Shown here: in pieces, positions 43,228 through 55,150 of the stretch
Numbering within the stretch: the stretch's first letter is position 1
Layout: the number at the start of each line of letters is the position of its first letter
NCBI GenBank assembly: GCA_018343915.1
Contig: JABRWF010000001.1
Span: 1,054,001 to 1,118,000, forward strand
Length of the DNA: 64,000 bases
Direction: 5' to 3'
Origin: Agroathelia rolfsii
Lineage: Eukaryota; Basidiomycota; Agaricomycetes; Amylocorticiales; Amylocorticiaceae
Position numbers and translations under genes: made by a program
The notes under the pieces: model-generated
The model's input: only the letters and a program-made list of their open reading frames with translations
The model's database searches: none
What the model was told of the DNA's origin: nothing

Positions 43228-44102
43228 TATCAAGAGCTGCCTTTGCAGCTAGCTCGGGCAGTGTAGCGATGCCCCTAGAGTGCTAACTGCTAAAGCTGCT
43301 CACTGCCAGATAGCAGCCCTGTAGGTTTGTGGAGTCGCTTCTTCAATATCTTGGGGCCTGCGGTAATACGAGTGGCACGGTGAGCAGTTAGGCATACAGC
43401 AGGTTAAATGGAAGGTCTAGTGAGATCAGGTGTAGAACAAGAGACTAAGCAGGAGGGAGAGAAGCAGAATGAGGTACTCAAGGACGCTCAAGTCCATAGG
43501 TTGACCACTGGCTATGCAGCAGGTGTAGGGCTTGTTTAGGGCCAAACACACTTAATTTTCCAACTACTATATCTACTACATCAAGTACAGTACTATATAC
43601 TAGAATACAGTAGTTGCAGGAAGATAAATAAAGAGATACAAGGAAAACAATAAGAACAATAAGAAATAGTGCATGCTGCACACTCTAGTAGTCATGCCAC
43701 ACTGTGTACAAAGGCAGGGATGCATTCCTTCAGAACCATTGGCAGTCTGATCATTGATTAGAGCGTGATCATAGGGAAAGTCCAAGTGCAATCTTCCAAG
43801 ATAGGAAGGATCCACTGGTGCGGGCATATGGCAACTTGGGGATTAACATTGAGAAGTCCAGTCAGCATGTGGAATGCTCTGATAGACAGAAGCATGCCAT
43901 TGATGAAAAGGAAGTATGGGAAGGCGCTGTGCACATGGCTCTGGGGAAACATCGGCAGACACATTGGAAACATGTCCAATGCACGGGGTATGCGGCAATT
44001 CAGAAGGGAGGGTGTCACCAGTAACTTCATCATAAGTGTTTGCAAATGTCAATATGTGCAATCGGGATGTTCAGTGGCCAGGTACATTGGCAGGTTATGA
44101 CA
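43228..44102 (-). repeat. Family B LTR, probably a 3' LTR
   Basis: 875 bp, inverted relative to the copy at 2766. Flanks (TAGAC left, GTATC right) do not match. Directly to the right the minus strand has AGTAGGGGGATAC, a purine tract, so this looks like the 3' LTR of an element whose body extends right. Confidence 0.75.
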
Positions 44103-44884
44103 GTATCCCCCTACTACATCCTGAGCCCTTGAAGGACCAGTTGAGACTCTAGACATAGGGGAAACACTATAGGCATGTGGTTTGATGAACTAGAGGAGAA
44201 GATTGAAAAGTAAAAGTAAAGAAGCAGAAAACAATTTCAAGTAAAAAAAGATAGAAGTAATAACACAAGAAATTGGAAAGTAAAGGAAAACCAGCGCAAA
44301 AGCGCATAGAAAGTAGAATGTGAAACTAAAAGACAAAAGTTAAAATTCAATAAGGGAACACACAAGGCATAGAGAAAGTAAAAGGGATAGTAAAACAAAA
44401 TTGAAATTTAAACAAGATGAGTTGCACCAAGACACATAGAAGAAGTAAGGGGAACACAAGGATGTGAGGATGAATTAAAAGGAATATAACAAGACTTACA
44501 AAAAAAATTGGGGTTTCTGGTGATGAAGGGTGAAGAGCTAGAACTTAAAAGAATTAATGCAATGAATGGTGAAGCATAGTGTTTGTAAAACAAAACAAAA
44601 TGAAAGTATCAGGGTGCTTGGTGAGAGCACGTATTTGTAGAAACAATCATGAGGGGTTAACCCAATGAAGGAAAACATTAACACATTGAAAATGTGGAGC
44701 AACGGCTAATCATGGCAAAGAAATACAAAAATGCAAAAACAAGGAAAACAGGCCAACAAGGGCAAAAGAAGCAACAAAGTAAAAACAAGGGAAACATAGC
44801 AGGGACACAGTGGGAAGGAAGAATATTGAAGAACAAACAAAATGAAAAGGTTAGAATGTAACCTTGGATAGGCAAAGCACCTAG
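44103..44884. other. Purine-rich non-coding stretch
   Basis: No gene. The plus strand is A/G-rich with many AAAGTAAA-like phrases; probably the internal region of the B-family element, continued at 45871. Confidence 0.4.
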
Positions 44885-45865
44885 TGTCAAGAGCACACCT
44901 GACTCTTGTCACCAAAACTCAACCTATGCCTACGTTAACCCCTCAAAGGTACGGGGTAGCCAAGTAACGGCTGTTTTACAACTCCTAAGGCTAGGGATGC
45001 GTGGGTGTACACTTCCTTGCGCTATCACAACTATTACACAAGTTCGAGTCTTTGTATCACCAGGCTTTACTCCAAGTCTACTAGACTTTCAAGCAAGGTC
45101 TATACTCAGAGCACAAACTGTCTTGTATATGCTGTTAGGCGTGCGATGTATCTTAACCGTGATAAGCGCAGGGCAATGCCTTTGCTTACTTGTGTGCACT
45201 AAGCACAATGACATGTATACAGAAATGCAAGTGGTCACCCAAAGGGCTGGACCTGTTTTATGCGTTCTAACGTAGAGGAGTATGGAGCAGCCTCTAAACA
45301 ATAAGCAGCACAGAGCATGCTTATTACCTCCTAGCACCAAGCAGAGAGGATTTGGGGGGAAGGGAGAGAGAGAGGGCGAGACAGGCTCTGAAGCCTAGAG
45401 AGAGAAGTAGCTCTGAAGACGGAGTTTTTATTATGTCAGCATCTATTTAATACAAAGCACTACTGTGCTTACCTAAAGATGGAGAGAACGAATCTGAGGT
45501 CTTCAGGTAGAGGCACTACAGGTTTATATACTAATTCTACCTGGTCTGTGTGCAGTTATATGGTCTGTGCGCAGTAGTACTAAGTATGGCATGATATTGT
45601 GCCATTATTTGCTATAGTGAGTCTAAAGTGGTGTTATGATCTAGACCCCTGTTCTAGACTCTGCTTACATGATATGTTATATGACTAGTAGTCACATGAT
45701 GGCCAGTCACATGGTTGACTGGTCACATGACTTGCTTAGTCATCAGAGTATCTGCTTATGTAATATACGATATATACATCAAAAAAGAGGGAAAAATCAG
45801 GAAAAATTCAGAAAAATAATGAAAAATTCAAAGTAAAATTATAATACAACGAGCGACTCGTAATA
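44885..45865 (-). repeat. Solo LTR, family H
   Basis: 981 bp with duplication CCTAG (44880-44884 and 45866-45870); last bases TAATA instead of TAACA. Homologous to 30697-31672, with the R-region hairpin and GTCACATG sites partly kept. Confidence 0.9.
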
Positions 45866-45870
45866 CCTAG

Positions 45871-46608
45871 CACTAAGGGAAATGTGACGGGCTTGCTCCT
45901 GGAATGGGTGATGTGCAGGGAGAACCTCTTGGAGGCTGCAGCACAAAGAGATGAATGGTATAAAGACCGGAAAGATGGGCAACAATGCTAATAAGTGTTA
46001 AAGGGACAGGTATTGATACTGGAAGGTGCCGGAGATGGACAATGTGCAGAAAATCCAATCAGAGATTGTGGCAAGTGTCAATTGATCTATCAGTACTCAT
46101 GAAGCCAGTACAAAGCACTCCCTCTACTATAGTGACCAGAAAAGTGCATTGCGCGGGCTGGTTGACCTAGAGGTATATGGCTCACCAAAAGGCCCAAGAG
46201 AGGCAATAAGAACAAAAGAACAAATATATAAACCCAAGAAGAAGATCTGATACAAAGGATGGACAGTCCAAGGACTGGGAGAATAGGTGACAATGGTGAC
46301 AAGGCATCAAAGGATTGGGCAACAATGCTAACAAGTGCTGAAGAAATGGGCGACAACACTAGAAGTATTAAAGGGATAGGCAATAACGTTAGGAAATGCC
46401 AAAGAGCAGGTGCAAGGTAGGAAGAGAAAGTGGAAACAAAGTAATAAACGGACAAGTGGGGATGGCAGCAGGAGCGTATCCCCCTACTTGGTAGATGTCC
46501 CATTTATCCATGATAAATAGCGGGTGAGGTAGTTGACAGAAAACAAAAGTATTGCAAACATCTTTGGTGCAGTGTCACAACAACATCACATCATGATGGT
46601 AGACTATG
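45871..46608. other. Backbone between H and D solo LTRs
   Basis: No recognisable gene. Repeated phrases of the type GGCAACAATGCTAA...AGTG occur at about 45977, 46318 and 46350, giving a loose minisatellite-like pattern. GTATCCCCCTACTTGG near 46477 resembles the purine-tract complement at 44103. Confidence 0.35.
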
Positions 46609-47615
46609 TGTCAAGGCTTGCGCTCTTGACTTATCCAACAAATACAACCCTCTGTAAGGTACGAGGGCGGGCCGTAAAGCCAGGTTTTACATGTATTACT
46701 TGGTTGGAGTTTTAATGAACACCCACATGCTTCCGTTGCTGCCTTTCATAATAGTGTATCCTAACACCCTACTTTGCGAGGATTACATTTGGTACTCTAG
46801 ACTAATGTCTTCCCGTGTGCTCTCTTTGCATCAAATAGGTTGTTCAAATACTTCTTACTGAGGACAGGCGGCTTAGCCCACCGTGGTCACCAATGTTTGC
46901 AGGGACTTGTTACTGCCCTGGCCTAAATGAATAGGACTTGATCATGCACAACGCCTCCGTATGTATTCGAGAACTTTTACTTATAGCCTTCTTGTATCAA
47001 GGCTTATGCATATACTTACTAAGCTACCTTAGAAGCTTTATGCTTAAGTAAGGGGAGATAGAGAGGGGTAGAGGGGCTAGGACGGGTACAAGCCTGAAGG
47101 CGAGATAATATATTAGTGATGTATGATAAGTACAAGAGGGGGGTGCCCTTACCTGAAGGCGAGAAGGTCGAAGCTAAGGTTCAGGTAAGGGCTGCATGCT
47201 TGTATTTATACATAAATAGAAGGGCCCATGTGCAGCCTTGGTGGTCTGTGCACAGCCGGGGTTCATAAGCAGGAACATGTAATAATGCAGGGGCAGTGCT
47301 TTGTGACTAAGTCTGATGAGCAACTGATTGGAATGATGAGTCTAGTACTCCTTAGTAATTGCACAGTGATTGGAACATCCCTGGTTCCTGAGTCTAGGAC
47401 TTTTGATGAAAAGGAATGGTCTAGACTCCGCCTTCCTAATATACTCTTGTCACAAGCACTCCTGTCACGTGGGGCTAACACAGCCAGTCACATGCACAAC
47501 AAGATGTTGCCTGCAAGGTATTTTGTTCATATCTCAGTCAATAAAAATCGTAAAAATACAATAAAAATATGTACATGTTCGTAAGAAAAAGGCGAAAAAT
47601 GTCCAACTCATAACA
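46609..47615 (-). repeat. Solo LTR, family D
   Basis: 1007 bp, TGTCAAGGCTTGCGC...ACTCATAACA, perfect duplication CTATG (46604-46608 and 47616-47620). Contains the primer sequence and hairpin intact (complement near 47151-47190). Confidence 0.93.
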
Positions 47616-47620
47616 CTATG

Positions 47621-47946
47621 CTGCCGCTGATATTTACAAAAATCCAAAGACCATTGTTAGGTGGCTTTACAAGGGCTGAGGGGTGTTGTGTGTATAGGTG
47701 CTATATGTTGTTCAAAGATTTCAGTTGCAATAATTTACTTCATGCTCTGAGCTCCAATGGGTGCCATGTAAGGCGAGTAATATGTGCATCATAGGCTTTG
47801 GTGAACCAGGGCGGGAGCTGGCTAGGCTTGGGGGGTACTGTTGATACTAAGGAGTGAAAATAAAGGTCGATCGGGATCCATGGCAATGAGTGTTTGGAAC
47901 CTGATGAAAAGCACATTTTGGAGGTTATGGCGGGAGTGTGCAGCGG
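47621..47946. other. Backbone between D and K solo LTRs
   Basis: Across the D LTR the sequence from 46560 can be read on into 47621 as one frame (...MMVDYAAADIYKNPK after removal of the insertion and one duplication), but it stops soon and matches no family known to me. Confidence 0.3.
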
Positions 47947-47951
47947 TACAA

Positions 47952-48807
47952 TGTCATGAGTTGATCTTATGGCCTATCCTGTTCTCCTAATTTTTCTATA
48001 TTTTCTACTATTTTTCTTGAATTTATATCTTTTGATTTGAGTGCATAGAATTTATTTCTTTATTTTGGGTTTATTGCTGCTTTGTTTACATGGTACTGTA
48101 CTTCATTTGGGTTTACTTCCTGATCTTCTGATGTACATCATTGATCTGCTTCTTCCATCTTTGATGCTTCTTCCATCTTTGATCTTTTCCCATACTGTAC
48201 TTCTGTTCTAACTCCTCTGATCCTTTCTCTTTCCTTTCTTCTATTTCCCTTGATGTGGAGTTAAGGACTATTCTTAGAGTACTTGTAAACAGTATATAGA
48301 GGCCTGCCCTTGGGGCCTTTGCAATCCAGCTTGACCACCTTTTGCCCTCTGAGTCATTCTCACTCACACCTGAAAGTTCTCATCCCCCACTCTCTCTCTT
48401 GTGTGTTTTACCCCCCCCCCCATCATCATCTTTGACTTGTTATACCTGGACCCCAAGGTTAAGGGGATATGCTGTGACTCCATGCTCTAAGGGAGTATAA
48501 TACTAAGTAAAAGCATGTGTCACTATGATGTGTGAACATGGACTCCTAGGATCAGGGAGTATAAAGAATTGTGTCTAGTCCAAGACAGCATGTCCCATCT
48601 GGCAAAGGGACTTTAAAGAATACCAGTGATTATATGTTGCATGGAAGCCTTCATGAAACAGTGGGAGACCTTGCCTCTAGGTCTTTAAACATGAGTTGCA
48701 CCTCCCTACTGGGGGAGATTAAAGATATCAGTAGTACCCCCCCCCTTTGCCTAGCCTTCCCAGGCTAGATGTGTTTGGTTGGTTTGAGTCATGAGTGACC
48801 CATGACA
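47952..48807 (+). repeat. Solo LTR, family K
   Basis: 856 bp, TGTCATGAGTTGATC...GACCCATGACA, perfect duplication TACAA (47947-47951 and 48808-48812). It has TATATAG near 48293 and, 34 bases after the TATA start, CAGCTTGACC, a relative of the C/D primer sequence. A run of about eleven C residues is near 48410. Only copy of this family in the window. Confidence 0.88.
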
Positions 48808-49933
48808 TACAAGTACCCTGCAGTGGATGGTACCAACTATTCCAAAATGGAGAGAAAAAATAGCCAAAACAAAGTATGGCAAGTGAAGAAAAACAACAAA
48901 GCGTAGAACATCAAACAAATGATGAAAAGTATACAAGTATACTACAAAAGAAGAATGTTCCATATGTCATAAGGGAATTTTTGCCGATTTTTTGGTTATT
49001 TTCTTGTATTATTTGGACAATTATTTAATTAGTTATTGCATTTTCATTTCTTTTTCCTTTTTATTTCTTATCAAATTACCCTTTAGGGCATGGACTGTAG
49101 GCAGTGCAGTGGTCATGTGATTGGCCCTTACGTATTCCAAGCTGCACGTCACAGGAGTAATCTCAGGGCTGTGCGCACTTCTATTTCATCATTATACATA
49201 GCTTAGGAATATAGCCTTCCTTCCCTGAATGATTCCTAATGGTTACTAGTACTGGTCCGGAAATGGATCTCCACACAGATGCCCAGTAGAGTTAGGTTAA
49301 AAGTTCTTCCCCTGCATTGCCACCTTTACACTTCTATTTTCCTCTGCACACAGACCATCCAGGCTACACATGGACCCTTCAATAGTAGTATAAATAGTGC
49401 ATATAACTTGTCCTGAAGAGCTCAGCTTTGACCTCTTCACCTTTAGGCAAGTATTTAATAAAAGGTTATATATATTATATAGACAAGTGTAGTGTATCTT
49501 TATGTACACTACTGTAGACCTTGTTTAAGCAATTACTTACTTGTGTAGAAAAGTAAAGGCTTGAGATTTCTTTATAGATTTAAGGCAAATAACTATAAAG
49601 AGTGGAAGCAATTAGTCTACCTTGTAATGCAATCAAATATTAGCCAGTACCACTTGTGGTTACTTACTTGATGTAGTTTCTTGACTACTAGGCTTGATTT
49701 GTCTTGCAAAGACTTTGGTAAGTCCTAATGAGTTGATTAGTTAGCTTGATAGCTAATATAGGGACTTATCCCTATTCACTCATGATTTCTAATGTGAATT
49801 CAACTTGTATTATCATGCTATCTACTATAGGGTTTATATACATTTCCAAATATTCAATTTTACATGATTTTCTGTATGTAAATATAGGATTGCTATGCTC
49901 CTACCTATTATTATCCTTATCTCTGACTTAGGA

Positions 49934-50094
49934 TGACTCACTCCTGTGCATCTGGGTTATTCTTAGTTGTATTTATGTGTAGATAATCTATCTATAGTGT
50001 TATCTATGACTCAGAGTGACTCACTCCTGTGTAGATAAGTTATATCTATATAGATCAGCTATCTTTAGCTTTATCAGTGAGTCAAGATGACTCA
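49934..50094. promoter_or_regulatory. Cluster of five TGASTCA sites
   Basis: Perfect TGACTCA or TGAGTCA at 49934, 50007, 50017, 50078 and 50088, embedded in a three-fold repeat of GACTCACTCCTGTG. This is the Gcn4/AP-1 bZIP consensus. Pairs are spaced exactly ten bases apart. Confidence 0.6.
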
Positions 50095-50172
50095 CTCCTG
50101 TGCAGATATGCTAAACATAGCTTTTATCAGCTATGCATTGATTATCTATAGCATCAACTGCTGTGCAAGCTA

Positions 50173-51793
50173 CACTGAGTGACAAAACCGTCTCAATGTT
50201 TGCATTTTTTACAATTTTTGATCTATATCTCCAGAAATAAAATACTTAAAATTATACTAAAAATACTCCTATCAAGTATATCATATCTGCTTTAAATCAA
50301 GCCCTGGGTCATGTGATTTGGTCAATAAACCATAGAGTTATGTATTATTCTTTCAAGGGGTATCATTGAGACAGTTTTGTTGCTGATATTTTCAAAATAC
50401 AAATTTTATTAAATTTAGTATCTAGTATATCCTCCTTTTGCTTTTATCACCTCTGCCACTCTTCTAGGCATACTCTCAATCAACTTTTGACAAACAGATA
50501 CTGGAATAGCATCCCACTCCTTCTCTATCCTCTCCCAAAGCCCAGTAAGTGATGATGTAGGCTCATTATAGTCTGCTAGCTTTCTTTTGAGGTGATTCCA
50601 TAGATGCTCAATAGGATTGAGGTCTGGGGAGTTAGCAGGCCACTCCATAACTTCCAATTCATGGTTTTCAAACTATTTCATGGCTAGTTTGCTCTTATGT
50701 TTAGGGTTATTATCCTGCTGAAATATAGTATTGTTAGTATTTTTACCCCATAACTCCATACTATCCTGGAGTTCATCCTCTAAAATAGACACATAGACTT
50801 CTGAGTCCATTTTCCCAATAATCCTGGTTGCATATCCAGCCCCATCCCATCCAAAACATCCCCACAACATAATGTTTCCACCACCAAACTTTTGTGTTCC
50901 CTGAACCAACCTATCACTAAGCCCTTCTCCCTTCTTTTTCCACACCCATTTTCTTCCATCAGACCCAATCCTATTGATCTTAGTCTCATCAGACCAGATC
51001 ACCCTCTTCCAGTCCTCCAGAGTCCAGTGCTGGTGCTCAAGAGCAAAGTTTAATCTAGCCCTTTTATGATGAGGCTTAAGATTAGAACTTTTTTTCTTGG
51101 TTACAGCCTTTAAACGCTGCTCCCTTAGTCTCCTATGCATGGTTTGGGTAGACACAGACTCCCCAAGTGTGTTTTTAAGGGCTTTAGTCACATCCATAGC
51201 AGTATTAGCCTGACCAGAGCTAATAAGACAGATGGAATAGCGTATAGCAGTAGAGGAAAGCTTAGAGGGATAGCCTCCTAAGCTTTTAGAAAGGTGGGGA
51301 CAGTGTTTAGAACATATTCTGCTAACAGAAGAATGGGATACACCAGTAGCTTTAGCAATATCCCTAGCAGAATGATGTTTATTAAGCAAGCAGATAACAT
51401 CAAGGACTTATTGATTGGATAAAGGTTTCATAGTAGTATAGAGATGATGGTGGTAGCAGTTTAAGAGTTGTTTGTGTTTATTTGTACTAAATAGGGGGTA
51501 TTTAAATGTGTGGTGGCACTGCTTACATAATTAGTATAGTATAACTTGTGTTTTACTATAAAAAGTATATTTCAATTAAGTGGCAACAAAACTGTCTCAA
51601 TGATACCCCTTGAAAGAATAATACATAACTCTATGGTTTATTGACCAAATCACATGACCTAGGGCTCAATTTAAAGCAGATATGGTATACTTGATAGGAG
51701 TATTTTTAATATAATTTTAAGTATTTTATTTCTGGAGATATAGATCAAAAATTGTAAAAAATGCAAACATTGAGACGGTTTTGTCACTCAGTG
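50173..51793 (-). mobile_element. Tc1/mariner element, copy 2
   Basis: 1621 bp flanked by TA (50171-50172 and 51794-51795). Terminal inverted repeats are about 210 bp (50173-50382 and 51584-51793). The outer ACAAAACCGTCTCAATG of each repeat recurs, inverted, at the inner edge as CATTGAGACAGTTTTGT. Inserted in element E. Confidence 0.93.
50415..51431 (-). pseudogene. Tc1-type transposase (DD34E), two nonsense changes
   Basis: 338-codon minus-strand frame with only two stops: a Gln-to-TAA at codon 9 and a Trp-to-TAG at about 50672. Helix-turn-helix (SARDIAKATGVSHSSVSRI), WSDETK, QQDNNPKH and SPDLNPIEHLW are all present with DD34E spacing. A long open part spans 50673-51389. Better preserved than the copy at 3898-4914. 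The intact enzyme would excise and reinsert the element. Confidence 0.92.
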
Positions 51794-52189
51794 TATATTT
51801 ACTTTGTCATATGCTATAGAGATAAGTTTATACTTAGATATCAGTGAGATAAGAGATATTAGGACTGATTAGGATTGATATGGATTAGATAAGGTTTTAT
51901 CTTATTACTGTAGTAGATAATCAATATCTTCTACATAGTAAAATCGCATATATTCATTTAAATGTTTATTTATTTGACTATATGCTACATAGACAAAAAC
52001 TTATTTATCTCTGTAAGTAAAATTCGGATAAATTCAATTAAATTTGTGTAAGTTCATAAGATGGTTTGTTATTTATTTAAGTATTCATTGTATATATATA
52101 TGAAATTGTTCCATTGTAATAAATACAACTTTCAACAGTATTGGTTTGTATTCTATAGAATTGATTACTAATAACAATCTTTGCCTTTA

Positions 52190-53010
52190 TATCAAGGGTA
52201 CACTCCTTGACTCTTTCAAGTCTAATAAATGTCCCTCTCAACACTAAGTATACATGAAGTACCTAAATGCAAGGGTTCCCACAGATATCACACCCTTATA
52301 TCTATTGAAGGGGGACTGGGTACTTTTATTAACTTGCACTTAATCATTTGTTCTTATGTTTCACACATGCGAGGGGATTTGCACCACCTCCTAATATAAA
52401 GAGAGAAAGGGAGAGGGGAAGGGAGGTGCTAGGACATGTAGCCTAGGCCTGAGAGATAGTACCCTGAAGGCGAAGTTATTTATTAGTAATCTTTCTAAAT
52501 AGTGGATAAAAAACCTATACTTGCCTAAAGGCAAAGAGGTCAAAGCTGAGTTCTTCAGGACAAGTTACATGCACTATTTATACTACTATTGAAGGGTCCA
52601 TGCACAGCCTAAGTGGTCTGTGTACAGAGGGAAATAGAAGCATAAAAGGTGGCAATGCAGGGAAAGAACTTTTGCCCTAACTCCACCGGGCATCCGTGTG
52701 GAGATCCATTTCTAGACCAATACCAGTAATCGTTAGGAATTGTTCAGGGAAGGAAGGCTGTGTTCCTAGGCTGTACATGATGGAGAAATAGAAGTATGCA
52801 CTACCCCGAAATTACTCCTGTGACATACAGCTTGGAACATGTGAGGGCCAATCATATGACCGCTGCACTGCCCATAGTCCACGCCCTAAAGGGTAATTTT
52901 TATAAGAGAAATAGAAAAAAGAAAAGAAAAATGCAATAACTAATTAAATAATGGTCCAAATAATACAAGAAAATATCCAAAAAATCGGCGAAAATTGCCT
53001 TCTCATTACA
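52190..53010 (-). repeat. Solo LTR, family C, inserted in another C LTR
   Basis: 821 bp with decayed ends (TATCAAGGG, CTCATTACA). Duplication CTTTA (52185-52189) / CTTCA (53011-53015), one C-to-T apart. It sits in opposite orientation inside the C LTR at 48965-54838. Confidence 0.85.
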
Positions 53011-53313
53011 CTTCAGGGTATTTACTCATAGGCCTAGGCCTTCTGTCTTAGCACCTCCCCCTCTCTTTCTCTCCCTCCTCTTACTTGAAGGTGGTAAAAA
53101 TCCCCTTATATGTAACTTAAAGAAATAAGAGCATCGAAAAAGCATGAGATAACCAAGTACCCGGCTCCCCTTTAATAAAATCAAGGGCATAGTATCTGTG
53201 GGAAAGCTCATACTTGGGTACTTCATAAGTCTAGTATTTAAGTGGTGTATAATTTGATTTGGTGTATAAGTAGGCCCTCCACACCCAACATTGCTTAGTC
53301 AAGGAGTATACCC

Positions 53314-54827
53314 TGTTGGAATAGCAATCCGTAGCTATAGAGTATGTGTGACATAGTTACAGTTATGCGTAGTGTGACATAGTATTTAGAGTAGCCATGC
53401 ATTGTAGTTTGTACTGCATCTGTTTGTCGGCATACTGTGACCAAGTACAATGACAAGCAGAATAATATCTTGCTTTTTATATTGATTTTGACTGGCTAGC
53501 TTGCTTGACAAAATAACACAAACAGATCCATGTAGCAGCACATAAAATTGCATTCTCCTGGTCACTCAATAGACAAATAGCTGTCTAACCAGGCAGTGAG
53601 CCGCGATGTGTCTTACTCTAGCCCCCTCGACAATCTCAGCTCCTGGGGAGCTTCACGTGCATGAAGGTCAATATACCGTGCTGGAATAAACATCCAAAAC
53701 ACTGGAGTCAAGCCATTGCCTAGCTCCCCAATTAACGTGCTTGAACTAGGCAGCACTAGGCTGCCAATGGATAACAGGGCTTTAGAAGAGAGCAATAGGC
53801 AACCATCATGACCATGAGTTATTGGAAATTGCTGGCATATGCTGGCAACTGGTTTTGCAACACCATTTAGGCAGAAGCACAGGCAACAGGGAATTCACCG
53901 GAGGATGTCAACTGCACACCAAGTACGCACATAGCCATATATGAGCTAGCGCAGCATACCAAGAGCACGCAGGACGAGCCTGGCTAGCTTGTCAGCTCAT
54001 CGACCGCATAAAAACATAGATGCGCAATCATCCGCATCCACGATACTTGCACACCAGCTATTATGCCAAAGGGAGGCCCAACAGCCCCAAAATTCACTCA
54101 AGGGCTCTGCACAAGCATCAATATTACACCATCCACTAAACGTACACACCCGACAGCGGCAAATATGTCCACCGCCATCACCCGAGTCAAAAGCCAGCTC
54201 ACTGCACAAGCGCAAACCAGTGCACAAATTCGCCGTCAAGTGGCATGAATGCCCAGAATAAGCAAGGTCAAACCAGGGAAGTGTACATAAACATGACGAT
54301 GACAGCCATTCTGTTGTTATGTTCCCTTTGCTCATTATCACAAAGCCCCAGACTCACTATGTATGGTGCTTGTCCATCTTATCCATAACACCCTGGACAA
54401 CCAGGGGGTGTTACCTAGCCTAGACCATCAATCAAAAGGACCGGGATGTGCATGCGACCGCCACTGCACAATTTTCACTTTCATTCTCAATGCATATTTT
54501 TTTTTACTCTTTTCATCTCCATCTTTATTCACTACCTATACCTCTACCTACACCACTACCTATATGGTCTCTTTCTTATTTAGGGGATTTTATTTGGGTT
54601 GAAGGCAAGGATTAAGGGGGTGTATTGGAATAGCAATCCGTAGCTATGGAGTATGTGTGACATAGTCACAGTCATGCGTAGCATGACATAGTATTTAGAG
54701 TAGCCGCGCATTGTAGTTTGTACCGCATCTATTTGTTGGCATACCGTGACCAAGTACAATGACAAGCAGAATAATATCTTGCTTTTTATATTGATTTTGG
54801 CTGGCTAGCTTGCTCGACAAAATAACA
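53314..54827 (+). mobile_element. TRIM A2: complete 1.5-kb non-autonomous LTR element
   Basis: LTRs of 205 bp (53314-53518) and 207 bp (54621-54827), a purine tract GGATTAAGGGGG before the 3' LTR, and the perfect duplication TACCC (53309-53313 and 54828-54832). The LTRs differ at few positions, so it is fairly young. Internal DNA is about 1.1 kb and encodes no enzyme; the longest sense frames are about 90 and 61 codons (53989-54261, 54063-54248). Truncated relatives are at 17476-18600 and 5581-6453. Confidence 0.9.
54063..54248 (+). CDS. Short frame in TRIM A2, 61 codons
   Basis: A Thr/Ala-rich basic peptide (starts MPKGGPTAPKF, contains TAANMSTAITRVKSQLTAQ). The same peptide is recognisable, with stops, in copies A1 and A'. 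It overlaps a 90-codon frame in another phase. It may be a gag remnant or meaningless; no motif identified. Confidence 0.25.
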   Translation: MPKGGPTAPKFTQGLCTSINITPSTKRTHPTAANMSTAITRVKSQLTAQAQTSAQIRRQVA

Positions 54828-54843
54828 TACCCTTGACACCATA

Positions 54844-55150
54844 TGTGTGCCATGAAAAGAAATAAAAACAAAATAGTGAAACAAAAACACAACAAAAACC
54901 ACATGCACAGAAAATAAAACAAAGTGTGCAAAGTGTGAAAACAGAAATGTACCAGAAAAGGAAAAAACAAAAGAGTACTTCTACTATGCATTGAAAGTAA
55001 CAAGGGACTGTCGGGTCATGTGGCGATAGTTTGTGTATATGTCTGGGACTACTTCGATTGCCAATTGGGTTGTGCAGCATGTGATATGTATACAATAGAG
55101 TTGTGGAAGAGAACTTCTAAATGGACTATGTAATGCTGTAACTGTGCAAA
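54844..55150. other. Backbone right of the C solo LTR
   Basis: A-rich on the plus strand; no gene recognised. Continues 48813-48959 from the other side of the C LTR. Confidence 0.35.

Larger units (their letters stand above)
49456..52137 (-). repeat. Element E, probably a solo LTR of about 1.06 kb, containing a Tc1 copy
   Basis: Flanked by GTATT (49451-49455 and 52138-52142). On the minus strand it starts TGTTGAAAG and ends CCTTTTATTA (CA end decayed to TA). AT-rich, no coding except the Tc1 transposase. A fragment of its outer end lies at 17163-17475. Confidence 0.7.
48965..54838 (+). repeat. Solo LTR, family C, carrying three independent insertions
   Basis: Ends TGTCATAAGGG (48965) and ACCCTTGACA (54838), duplication CCATA (48960-48964 and 54839-54843). 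The LTR is interrupted by element E (49456-52137), an inverted C LTR (52190-53010) and TRIM A2 (53314-54827), each with its own 5-bp duplication. Removing them leaves about 840 bp, the normal C length. Confidence 0.9.

Noticed and set aside
54580..55095. Hydrophobic minus-strand frames suggesting a membrane protein
   Set aside because: They come from the complement of an A-rich stretch and of the A2 LTR, so the hydrophobicity (Phe, Leu) is a composition effect.
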